From Streptomyces zhihengii (GTDB lineage: Bacteria > Actinomycetota > Actinomycetes > Streptomycetales > Streptomycetaceae), in assembly GCF_016919245.1 (NCBI RefSeq), contig NZ_JAFEJA010000001.1, positions 4,913,501 to 4,977,500 on the forward strand: a DNA stretch of 64,000 bases. The letters run 5' to 3'. Shown piece after piece: positions 1-10,986 of the stretch. A program made the position numbers and the translations under genes. The notes beneath the pieces were generated by a model that was not told the origin of the DNA, did no database searches, and saw nothing but the letters and a program-made list of their open reading frames with translations. The first letter of the stretch is position 1. Each line of letters begins with the position of its first letter.

Positions 1-441
1 GGGACGTTCCTTCAGCGGGTAGAGGTCGGCGGCGATCGTCTGCACCGTGCCCTGGAGCGCCCCGCCGCCCAGCCCCTGGACGACCCGGAAGGCGATGAGC
101 GAGGCCATGTTCCAGGCGAAGGCGCACAGCAGCGAGCCGACGAGGAACAGCACGATCCCGGCGACGAGGACGGGCTTGCGGCCGTAGGTGTCGGACAGCT
201 TGCCGTAGACGGGCAGCGTGACGGTGACGGCCAGCAGATAGCCCGAGAACAGCCAGGAGAAGACGGCGAAGCCGCCCAGGTCGCCGACGATCTGCGGCAC
301 GGCCGTCGACACCACCGTGCCGTCGAGTGCCGCCAGCCCCATGCCGAGCATCAGCGCCGCGACCACCGGACGCCGGCCGTCCGGAGGTGCGGGGGCCGGC
401 GCGGTGTCGGACACGCCCTGCGCGCGGCCGGTGCTTCCCAT
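1..441 (-). CDS. MFS drug-exporter (DHA2/EmrB-QacA type), N-terminal part
   Basis: The first 147 codons of a proton-driven multidrug efflux permease of the inner membrane; the gene runs off the left edge in frame. Translation from the ATG at 441 gives a polar N-terminus of about 25 residues, then hydrophobic helices. The helix-1 motif LDGTVVSTAVPQIVGDLGG is the DHA2 signature, and the loop 2-3 motif A reads GKLSDTYGRKPVL. A GGVVQG-like segment (RVVQGLGGGALQG) follows in helix 4. A G-rich stretch lies about 6 bases upstream of the start. The complete protein would have 14 membrane segments. The substrate cannot be told, and no TetR or MarR regulator is next to it in this window. Confidence 0.85.
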   Translation of the reverse strand, partial: MGSTGRAQGVSDTAPAPAPPDGRRPVVAALMLGMGLAALDGTVVSTAVPQIVGDLGGFAVFSWLFSGYLLAVTVTLPVYGKLSDTYGRKPVLVAGIVLFLVGSLLCAFAWNMASLIAFRVVQGLGGGALQGTVQTIAADLYPLKERP

Positions 442-827
442 GACGCCCCCCGGATCATTTCCCGATGCATCTATTTCTGGGGGACACCTTCTCACTTGAG
501 GCCGACGCCGCGGGAGGGTGCACTCCCGGTGTAGCGGCCCTCCCCCCACAGGCGGAGAGCCCCTAGGGGCAACTCCTCATCTGTGACCAGGGTTCGTTCG
601 TCCGGGCGGACGACGAGAAGGGGGCCGCCCCGTCCTTACCTTGGTCTTACGGCCGGCGCCGGGCCCCGCACCACCACCGGGGGTGGGGTAAACCCCCGCA
701 CCAAGACTGCGCCGCGCACCAGCGCGCCGGGCGCCCCCGGCCGGAAGACTCGACGTGTGACCGCGGCGGCGCCCTCGCCCCCGCATCCGATGGACCGTCA
801 GCTCAATTCCCGATGAGGAGACCTACC
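442..827. other. Divergent intergenic region
   Basis: 386 bases between the minus-strand exporter and the plus-strand ABC pair. It must hold promoters for both. I see a perfect palindromic octamer GATGCATC at 464-471, just upstream of the exporter start, that could be the core of an operator. I found no convincing -35/-10 pair and no gene. Confidence 0.5.
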
Positions 828-1616
828 GTGACTACGGCTGTGACCACCCCCGCACACGGGGAAACCGGAGGGCGCCAGGCCGTGGCCGCACGGGGACGGC
901 AGGTCGTGAAGGCCTACGGCTCCGGCGAGACCCGGGTCGTCGCGCTCGACCACGTCGACGTGGACATCGACCGCGGCCGGTTCACCGCGATCATGGGGCC
1001 GTCCGGCTCCGGCAAGTCGACGCTGATGCACTGCCTGGCCGGCCTCGACACCGTCACCTCGGGCCAGATCTTCATCGACGAGACGGAGATCACCGGCCTG
1101 AAGGACAAGAAGCTCACCCAGCTCCGCCGGGACCGCATCGGCTTCATCTTCCAGGCGTTCAACCTGCTGCCGACGCTCAACGCCCTGGAGAACATCACGC
1201 TCCCCATGGACATCGCCGGCCGCAGGCCGGACGCCGCGTGGCTGAACCGGGTCGTCGAGACGGTCGGCCTCTCCGACCGCCTGAAGCACCGGCCGACCCA
1301 GCTCTCCGGCGGCCAGCAGCAGCGCGTCGCGGTGGCCCGCGCCCTCGCCGCCCGGCCGGAGATCATCTTCGGCGACGAGCCCACCGGCAACCTGGACTCC
1401 CGCGCCGGCGCCGAGGTCCTCGGCTTCCTGCGCCGCTCCGTCGACGAACTGGGCCAGACCATCGTCATGGTCACCCACGACCCGGTCGCCGCCTCCTACG
1501 CGGACCGGGTGCTCTACCTCGCCGACGGCCGCATCGTCGACGAGATGCTCCGGCCGACCGCCGAGGCCGTCCTCGACCGCATGAAGGACTTCGACGCCCG
1601 GGGGCGTACGTCATGA
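828..1616 (+). CDS. ABC transporter ATPase, MacB/LolD type
   Basis: Nucleotide-binding subunit of a MacB/LolD-like exporter that works with the FtsX-type permease encoded next. It is 262 residues long from the GTG at 828, which has GAGGAG 6-7 bases upstream; an in-frame ATG at 813 has no such site. Walker A GPSGSGKST is at about 57-65, signature LSGGQQQ at 159-165, Walker B IIFGDEP at 179-185 and the H-loop THD near 216. Its stop overlaps the permease start (ATGA), so the two are translationally coupled. Members of this family pump lipoproteins, peptides or lipids, or act mechanically; the cargo is unknown. A very similar ATPase is encoded at 39738-40508. Confidence 0.93.
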   Translation: MTTAVTTPAHGETGGRQAVAARGRQVVKAYGSGETRVVALDHVDVDIDRGRFTAIMGPSGSGKSTLMHCLAGLDTVTSGQIFIDETEITGLKDKKLTQLRRDRIGFIFQAFNLLPTLNALENITLPMDIAGRRPDAAWLNRVVETVGLSDRLKHRPTQLSGGQQQRVAVARALAARPEIIFGDEPTGNLDSRAGAEVLGFLRRSVDELGQTIVMVTHDPVAASYADRVLYLADGRIVDEMLRPTAEAVLDRMKDFDARGRTS

Positions 1617-4183
1617 CCGTGCTCAAGTCCTCCCTGCGCAACTTCTTCGCGCACAAGGGCCGGATGGCCCTCTCGGCGGTGGCCGTGCTGCTGTCCGTCG
1701 CCTTCGTCTCCGGCACGCTGGTGTTCACCGACACCATGAACACCACCTTCGACAAGCTGTTCGCCACCTCATCCGCCGACGTCACCGTCAGCCCCGAGGA
1801 CACCGAGGTGGACGACATGCCGGCCAACGGCCGGCCCGAGTCGCTGCCCGCCGCCCTGGTCGACGAGGTCGCCGCGGTGGACGGGGTGAAGTCCGCCGAG
1901 GGCGCCGTCGCCAGCCTCAGCGTCACCGTCGTCGACTCCGAGAACAAGAACATGGGGTCGACCACCGGGGCGCCGACGATCGCCTCCAACTGGACCACCA
2001 ACGACCTCAAGTCGATGAAGATCGCCTCCGGCCACGCCCCGCGCGGCCCCACCGAGGTGATGGTCGACGCCGACACCGCCGACAAGCACGGCCTGAAGCT
2101 CGGCGACGAACTGCGCACCATCGCCGTCACCGGCGACCTGACGGCGCGCATCTCCGGCATCGCCGCGTTCACGGTCACCAACCCGGGCGCCGCGGTCGTC
2201 TACTTCGACACCGCCACCGCCCAGCGCGAACTCCTCGGCAAGGAGGGCGTGTTCACCCAGGTCCTGGTCGTCGCCGACGCGGGGGTCGGCGACGACGAGC
2301 TGAAGCGGAACATCGCCTCGGCCCTGGAGCAGCCGTACCAGCTCCAGACCGCGAAGGAGGCCGCGGACGCCGGCCGCGAGGAGGTGGGCTCCTTCCTCGA
2401 CGTGATGAAGTACGCCATGCTCGGCTTCGCCGGGATCGCCTTCCTCGTCGGCATCTTCCTCATCGTCAACACCTTCTCCATGCTGGTCGCCCAGCGCACC
2501 CGGGAGATCGGTCTGATGCGCGCCATCGGATCGAGCCGCCGCCAGGTCAACCGCTCCGTGCTCATCGAGGCGCTGCTGCTCGGCCTGGTCGGATCGGTCG
2601 CCGGTGTCGGCGCCGGCGTGGGACTGGCCGTCGGGCTGATGGAGATGATGTCCGCGGTCGGCATGAACCTCTCCACCGACGACCTCACCGTGAAGTGGAC
2701 GACGCCGGTGGTGGGCCTGGTGCTCGGCGTCTTCGTCACCGTCCTCGCCGCGTACGTCCCGGCCCGCCGGGCGGGCAAGGTGTCGCCGATGGCGGCCCTG
2801 CGCGACTCCGGCATGCCGGCCGACGGTAAGGCGGGATGGATCCGCGGCGGCATCGGCCTGGTCCTCACCGCCGCCGGCGCGGCCGCGCTGTTCGCCGCCA
2901 CCCGGGCGGACGAGGCGGGCGAGGGCTCGATGTACCTCGGCCTCGGCGTGGTGCTCTCGCTGATCGGCTTCGTCGTGGTCGGCCCGCTGCTGGCCGGCGT
3001 CGTGGTCCGCGCCCTCAGCGCCGTGGTCCTGCGGGCCTTCGGCCCGGTCGGGCGGATGGCCGAGCGCAACGCGCTCCGCAACCCGCGCCGCACCGGGGCG
3101 ACCGGCGCCGCCCTGATGATCGGGCTCGCCCTGGTGGCCTGCCTGTCGGTGGTCGGCTCCTCGATGGTCGCCTCCGCGACCGAGGAGCTCGACAAGTCGG
3201 TGGGCGCGGACTTCATCGTGCAGTCCACCACCATGGGGCCGATCGTGCCCCAGGCGCAGCAGGCCCTGGAGCGCACGCCGGGCCTCGACCACGTCACCGA
3301 GTACAAGGGCGTCGACGCGAAGATCACCGCGCCCGACGGCGTCACCGAGGACGAGCAGCTCGTCGCCGCCGACCCGACGTACGCCGAGGACCTGCGCCGC
3401 GAGACGGTCGCCGGGGAGCTCGCCGCCGCCTACGGCAAGGACGCGATGTCCGTCGGCGACGGCTACGCCGAGCGGCACGGGGTGAAGGTCGGCGACACCA
3501 TCGAGGTCGCCTTCGCGGGCGGGCGGACGGCCGGCCTGAAGGTCGCCGCCATCACCTCGGACGACGTGAGCATCGACAAGGGCGCGATGTACATGAACAT
3601 CACGACCGCCGCCCGCTACATCCCGGCCGACAAGATGCCGCAGAACATGATCATGTTCGCCAAGGCGGCCGACGGCCAGGAGAAGGAGGCGTACACCGCC
3701 CTCAAGAAGTCGCTCGCGGACTACCCCCAGTACAGCGTGCAGAACCAGACCGACTTCAAGCAGGACCTGAAGGACCAGATCGGGCAGCTCCTGAACATCG
3801 TCTACGGCCTGCTGGCGCTCGCGATCATCGTCGCCGTCCTCGGCGTGGTGAACACCCTCGCCCTGTCGGTCGTCGAGCGGACCAGGGAGATCGGCCTGAT
3901 GCGGGCGATCGGCCTCTCGCGCCGCCAGCTCCGCCGCATGATCCGGCTGGAGTCGGTCGTCATCGCCCTCTTCGGCGCCCTGCTCGGCCTCGGGCTCGGC
4001 ATGGGCTGGGGCACCTCGGCGCAGAAGCTGCTGGCCCTGGAGGGCCTGGGCGTCCTGGACATCCCCTGGCCCACGATCCTCACCGTGTTCGTCGGGTCGG
4101 CCTTCGTCGGACTCTTCGCCGCCCTGGTCCCGGCCTTCCGGGCCGGCCGGATGAACGTCCTGAACGCCATCGCCACGGACTGA
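1613..4183 (+). CDS. ABC transporter permease with two FtsX domains
   Basis: Membrane subunit, 856 residues, partner of the preceding ATPase. The ATG at 1613 overlaps the ATPase stop by 4 bases. The layout is TM1 (about 20-40), an extracellular domain, three TMs of a first FtsX domain (about 260-400), a TM linker, a second extracellular domain and a second FtsX domain at the C-terminus. Both FtsX repeats carry the coupling segment RTREIGLMRAIG. This 'double FtsX' form of 800-860 residues is common in actinobacteria. The ATPase and permease are paralogous to the pair at 37046-40508. A strong hairpin follows. Confidence 0.92.
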   Translation: MTVLKSSLRNFFAHKGRMALSAVAVLLSVAFVSGTLVFTDTMNTTFDKLFATSSADVTVSPEDTEVDDMPANGRPESLPAALVDEVAAVDGVKSAEGAVASLSVTVVDSENKNMGSTTGAPTIASNWTTNDLKSMKIASGHAPRGPTEVMVDADTADKHGLKLGDELRTIAVTGDLTARISGIAAFTVTNPGAAVVYFDTATAQRELLGKEGVFTQVLVVADAGVGDDELKRNIASALEQPYQLQTAKEAADAGREEVGSFLDVMKYAMLGFAGIAFLVGIFLIVNTFSMLVAQRTREIGLMRAIGSSRRQVNRSVLIEALLLGLVGSVAGVGAGVGLAVGLMEMMSAVGMNLSTDDLTVKWTTPVVGLVLGVFVTVLAAYVPARRAGKVSPMAALRDSGMPADGKAGWIRGGIGLVLTAAGAAALFAATRADEAGEGSMYLGLGVVLSLIGFVVVGPLLAGVVVRALSAVVLRAFGPVGRMAERNALRNPRRTGATGAALMIGLALVACLSVVGSSMVASATEELDKSVGADFIVQSTTMGPIVPQAQQALERTPGLDHVTEYKGVDAKITAPDGVTEDEQLVAADPTYAEDLRRETVAGELAAAYGKDAMSVGDGYAERHGVKVGDTIEVAFAGGRTAGLKVAAITSDDVSIDKGAMYMNITTAARYIPADKMPQNMIMFAKAADGQEKEAYTALKKSLADYPQYSVQNQTDFKQDLKDQIGQLLNIVYGLLALAIIVAVLGVVNTLALSVVERTREIGLMRAIGLSRRQLRRMIRLESVVIALFGALLGLGLGMGWGTSAQKLLALEGLGVLDIPWPTILTVFVGSAFVGLFAALVPAFRAGRMNVLNAIATD

Positions 4184-4236
4184 CCGCACCGCCGCCGGCG
4201 GCGGACCCGGTACGGGGGTCCGGCCCCGCCGCCGGC

Positions 4237-4283
4237 GCGCACGGCCCCGGGCGTCCCCTCGCGGGACGACCGGGGCCGTGCGC
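4237..4283 (+). terminator. Hairpin after the ABC operon
   Basis: A 14-base stem (4237-4250 with 4270-4283), extended by an inner gtccc/gggac pairing. No T-run follows, as is usual for Streptomyces terminators. Confidence 0.75.
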
Positions 4284-4476
4284 CGTCCGGCACCCGCCGG
4301 CCCCGCGCCCCGCCCGCCGGGGTGCGCGGCGCGCGGCCGGGGGACGGGACCGGGGCGCGGCTGTCACAGGGCCGTCGTAGGCTGGAGACCCCCGGCCCGT
4401 GCGACGTGTCGGGTCCTTCGCGTTGTCCACGTCCTCGACGCGTCGCCCACCCCCCGCTCCCGGATGGATGCCCCTC

Positions 4477-8007
<3,531 letters not shown>

Positions 8008-8022
8008 CGAAGGCCCCGGGCC

Positions 8023-8056
8023 GGGCCCCCGCCGCTCCCGCGGGCGGCGGGGGCCC
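8023..8056 (+). terminator. Hairpin after mfd
   Basis: A perfect 13-base GC stem, 8023-8035 with 8044-8056. It ends two bases before the -10-like element of the next gene. Confidence 0.75.
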
Positions 8057-8058
8057 GG

Positions 8059-8064
8059 TACCGT
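8059..8064 (+). promoter_or_regulatory. -10 element, probable leaderless transcript
   Basis: TACCGT lies 7 bases before the GTG at 8072, so transcription would start at or near the start codon. No ribosome-binding site is present. A -35 is not evident. Confidence 0.5.
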
Positions 8065-8071
8065 ACGCCGC

Positions 8072-8836
8072 GTGAAGCGACATGTGACGTCCGGGGCCGT
8101 GCTGACGGCCGTCGCCCTGCTCGCCGGCTGCGACGTCACGGGCGTCGGCGCGCCCGGCGGGGCCGGCGGGGAATCTGCGCCGCCCGCGCGGGGCGGTTCC
8201 TCGTCCGCCGTGAGCCCGCTGGCGAACCCGGAGGGCACCGGCCGGGGGCTGGCGGCGGTGACGGCCGGCGCGGACCGGGAGAAGGCGCGGGCCCTCGTGG
8301 AGCGCCTGACGGTCAAGGGCCGCGGCCCGCGCACCGGTTACGAGCGGGACGCCTTCGGGCACGCCTGGCTGGACACGGCGGACGGGGTCGCCCTGGCCAG
8401 GAACGGCTGCGACACCCGCAACGATCTGCTGAAACTCCACGGCAGCGAGGTGGAGTTCCGCTCCGGTTCGGACTGCGTGGTCGTCTCGATGGTGCTGCAC
8501 GACCCGTACACCGGCAAGGACATCGCCTGGAAGAAGGCGAAGGCCGCCGAGGTGCAGATAGACCACGTCGTCCCGCTGTCGTACGCCTGGCAGCTCGGCG
8601 CCGCCCGCTGGGACGACGCCAAGCGGCGGCGGCTGGCGAACGACCCGCTGAACCTGCTGCCGGTCCAGGGCCGGGCCAACTCCGCCAAGCGGGACTCCGG
8701 CCCCGCCTCCTGGCTGCCGCCCGACAAGGGGGTGCGGTGCGCCTACGCGGTGCGCTTCGCGCAGGTGGCCCTGAAGTACGAGATGGCGGTCACCGCCCCG
8801 GACAAGCGGACCATGCTGGCGCAGTGCGGCGGGTAG
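8072..8836 (+). CDS. Secreted lipoprotein HNH endonuclease (DUF1524-like)
   Basis: A probable extracytoplasmic nuclease of 254 residues. The N-terminus has two basic residues, a short hydrophobic core and a lipobox ending LLAGC, so signal peptidase II processing and membrane anchoring are predicted. After a low-complexity linker comes a C-terminal HNH/DUF1524-type domain: IDHVVPLSYAWQLGA with the catalytic DH at about 164-165, then NDPLNLLPVQGRANSAKRD containing the conserved N and K. Two cysteine pairs could form disulfides. The GTG start fits the -10 at 8059 and a leaderless mRNA. Role unknown: nucleic acid scavenging or defence outside the cell are both possible. Confidence 0.85.
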   Translation: MKRHVTSGAVLTAVALLAGCDVTGVGAPGGAGGESAPPARGGSSSAVSPLANPEGTGRGLAAVTAGADREKARALVERLTVKGRGPRTGYERDAFGHAWLDTADGVALARNGCDTRNDLLKLHGSEVEFRSGSDCVVVSMVLHDPYTGKDIAWKKAKAAEVQIDHVVPLSYAWQLGAARWDDAKRRRLANDPLNLLPVQGRANSAKRDSGPASWLPPDKGVRCAYAVRFAQVALKYEMAVTAPDKRTMLAQCGG

Positions 8837-8860
8837 CACCGGCGCCGGCGTCCCCCCGTC

Positions 8861-8970
8861 GTGAACGGTGCCGCGGCGGTGCCGTGACCGGTGCCGTCGT
8901 GGGCGCGGTGTCGTGAGAGGTGCCGCCATGGGCGGGCGCGGTGCCGTGAACGGTGCCGCCGAGGGCGCGG
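8861..8970 (+). repeat. Degenerate tandem repeat, 23-33 bp units
   Basis: Four imperfect copies of a unit starting gtgaccggtgcc and continuing g(c/t)c(g/a)(g/t)gggcgcggtgcc begin at 8861, 8884, 8913 and 8946. The array lies directly upstream of the promoter of the GNAT gene. Confidence 0.6.
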
Positions 8971-8977
8971 AAAACCG

Positions 8978-9008
8978 TTGCAAGGTGCGGCGGAAGGGCC
9001 GTTAACCT
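8978..9008 (+). promoter_or_regulatory. Promoter, leaderless
   Basis: TTGCAA (8978-8983), a 19-base spacer, then TAACCT (9003-9008), six bases before the ATG at 9015. No Shine-Dalgarno sequence precedes the start. Confidence 0.55.
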
Positions 9009-9014
9009 GCGGCG

Positions 9015-9767
9015 ATGGAATCGGACCTCACCATCACCACCCTCGCCGAACGCCCCGGGCTGAAGGACGCCCTGTGGCGGATGCTCGACACCTGGGACGA
9101 GTTCGTCGCCCAGGACCCGGTCGGCTGGGCCAACATCGGCCGGATCGTCGCCGAGCTCCCCGAGTACGTCCTCGTGGCCACCGCACCCGGCGGTGAGGTG
9201 GTGGCACGGGCGTTCAGCGTCCCGCTGGCCCTGGACACCGACGGGCGGCGGGAGCTGCCGGACCGCGGCTGGGACCAGGTGATGCTCTGGGCCTTCTCCG
9301 ACCTGCGCCACGGCCGCACCCCGGACACCGTGAGCGCCGTCGAGATCACGGTGGCCACCGGCCGCCAGGGGCAGGGCATATCGGCGCTGATGCTGGCGGC
9401 GATGCGGGACAACGCGGCGCGGCTCGGGTTCCGTGAGGTGATCGCCCCGGTGCGGCCGAGCGCCAAGGCGGCGGAGCCGCACACCCCGATCCACGAGTAC
9501 GCCCGCCGCACCCGGGAGTCGGACGGCCTGCCGTACGACCCGTGGCTGCGGGTCCACGTCCGTGCGGGCGGTGTGGTGGAGAAGGTGGCGCCGGCGTCGA
9601 TGACGGTGAGCGGGTCGACCGAGGAGTGGCGGCGGTGGACCGGCCTGCCCTTCGAGGAGAGCGGCGAGACCGTGGTGCCGGGCGCGCTGGTGCCGGTGCG
9701 GGTCGAGGCCGAACGCGGGTACGCGGTGTACGTCGAGCCCAATGTGTGGGTGCGTCACCGCCTCTGA
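9015..9767 (+). CDS. GNAT-fold N-acetyltransferase-like protein
   Basis: A 250-residue cytoplasmic protein of the Streptomyces GNAT-like type. The acetyl-CoA loop pattern R-Q-G-Q-G is near residues 117-121 (GRQGQGISALMLAAM), followed by an amphipathic helix and the strand FREVIAPVRP. A C-terminal half rich in aromatic residues (WLRVHVRAGG) is outside the minimal fold. The start is the ATG that fits a leaderless promoter. The acceptor substrate is unknown. It is a single gene followed by a hairpin. Confidence 0.75.
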   Translation: MESDLTITTLAERPGLKDALWRMLDTWDEFVAQDPVGWANIGRIVAELPEYVLVATAPGGEVVARAFSVPLALDTDGRRELPDRGWDQVMLWAFSDLRHGRTPDTVSAVEITVATGRQGQGISALMLAAMRDNAARLGFREVIAPVRPSAKAAEPHTPIHEYARRTRESDGLPYDPWLRVHVRAGGVVEKVAPASMTVSGSTEEWRRWTGLPFEESGETVVPGALVPVRVEAERGYAVYVEPNVWVRHRL

Positions 9768-9788
9768 GCGGGGCGCCCGCACACACGC

Positions 9789-9819
9789 GTGCAGGCCGTC
9801 CGGTGTGGACGGCCTGCAC
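9789..9819. terminator. Bidirectional hairpin between convergent genes
   Basis: A perfect 13-base stem (9789-9801 with 9807-9819) with a 5-base loop, followed by a C-run. It lies between the GNAT gene and the oppositely oriented gene ending at 9938. Just beyond it, ggatcccgt is directly repeated at about 9915-9934. Confidence 0.8.
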
Positions 9820-9937
9820 ACTCCCCCCCGGGGGGCGGGGCGGGGCCCCGCGTCGGACGCCCGCCGCGGGCGGCGGTGTCCTGGCGGCTGGTGCGCGAAG
9901 CACCGGACCGTGGGGGATCCCGTGGGATCCCGTCGGA

Positions 9938-10780
9938 TCAGAGCTTGAGCTCCCACTGGGTGGCGTCGTGCATGATGCCGGGGGAGACCTCGACGGTCAG
10001 CGTCTTCGCGGCGGCCGGGGCGTCGAAGGCGTACGTCACGGTGACCTTCTTGCCGGGGGCGATGTTGCCGTCGAAGCCGCTGCCGACCTTGTCGTCGAAG
10101 ATCTGCTCGGCCTCGACACCGTCCTCGCCGGCGCGGGCGTCGGCGGTCACCAGCGTGGAGTCGAACTTCTCCTTGCCGGCGTTCTCGATGACGACCGTGA
10201 CCTGGTACGCCTTGTTGCCCTTGGTGTGGCCGATGGCGAACTCGCTGGGCGTGTAGGCCTTCGGCTCGGAGACCGTCACGGTCAGCTTGTCGTCGTAGAT
10301 CACCGCGTCGCCGCCGGCGAGGATCTCGCCCTCCGCGATCGGCTCCTCGCCGGTGTCCGCGGCCGCGTCGGTCGCGGCGTCGGCGGGCTCCTGGTTCTTG
10401 GCGTCCTCCGTGGCCACGCTCTCCACGGACTTGTTGATCTCGTCGACGGCCTTGTCGACGGCGAGGACGGTCACGACGCCCATCGCGATGCCCGCGGCGA
10501 TGGCGACGCCGCCGAGGATGGTGCCGGCGAGCGCGATGCCCTTGTTGGTGGCCTGGGCGCGCTTGGCGCGGCCGAGGCCCACCAGGCCGAAGATCAGGGC
10601 CAGCAGGCCCAGGAAGCCGCCGAGCCAGAAGAGCAGCGGGATGACCGCGACGACCAGGCCGATGATGCCGAGCACCAGACCGGCGGTGCCGAGACCGTTG
10701 CGCGGCTGCGCCTGGGGCACGAAGCCCTCCGGTCCGCCCGGGTAGGGCGCTCCGAACTGCGACTGCGTGGGCTGAGACAT
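9938..10780 (-). CDS. DUF4190/DUF4352-type membrane protein
   Basis: A 280-residue envelope protein of unknown role. The ATG at 10780 follows a G-run. N-terminal Gln/Pro/Gly-rich tail (1-35), then a two-helix DUF4190-like unit (about 38-110; GLVLGIIGLVVAVIPLLF and the GRAKRAQATNKGIALAG loop typical of the family), an acidic linker (about 120-165), and a beta-rich extracellular domain resembling DUF4352 (about 170-280), which in other proteins has an immunoglobulin-like fold. The in-frame stretch upstream to 10900 crosses its promoter and is not coding. It is monocistronic. Confidence 0.85.
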   Translation of the reverse strand: MSQPTQSQFGAPYPGGPEGFVPQAQPRNGLGTAGLVLGIIGLVVAVIPLLFWLGGFLGLLALIFGLVGLGRAKRAQATNKGIALAGTILGGVAIAAGIAMGVVTVLAVDKAVDEINKSVESVATEDAKNQEPADAATDAAADTGEEPIAEGEILAGGDAVIYDDKLTVTVSEPKAYTPSEFAIGHTKGNKAYQVTVVIENAGKEKFDSTLVTADARAGEDGVEAEQIFDDKVGSGFDGNIAPGKKVTVTYAFDAPAAAKTLTVEVSPGIMHDATQWELKL

Positions 10781-10841
10781 GGGTGTTCCCCCCGAGTGGA
10801 GTGTGTAAAGCCTGCGTGAAGATCCGTGCTTCGCGGGGTCA

Positions 10842-10870
10842 ATAACAGCAGAGCTTGTGAACCGAGTCAA
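10842..10870 (-). promoter_or_regulatory. Vegetative-type promoter
   Basis: On the minus strand TTGACT (10870-10865), a 17-base spacer and TGTTAT (10847-10842). This is the best sigma70-like match in the window, about 60 bases upstream of the DUF4190 gene start. Confidence 0.75.
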
Positions 10871-10986
10871 CACGAGAACTCGGTTTACAGTGTTGCTCAC
10901 GTTGTGAAGCGTGCTGTCCGCGCAGTCGCTAGGATCGCCGTTACAGCAGCGTGACCAACTGATCGGGCCAGCCGAGGGGGATCCGG

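Noticed and set aside
1769..4189. An 806-codon minus-strand frame over the first ABC permease
   Set aside because: Antisense shadow; the permease frame has membrane segments and FtsX motifs.
10781..10900. Upstream start for the DUF4190-type gene
   Set aside because: The extra 40 codons would cross the TTGACT/TGTTAT promoter; the internal ATG at 10780 begins the family-like Q/P/G-rich tail.
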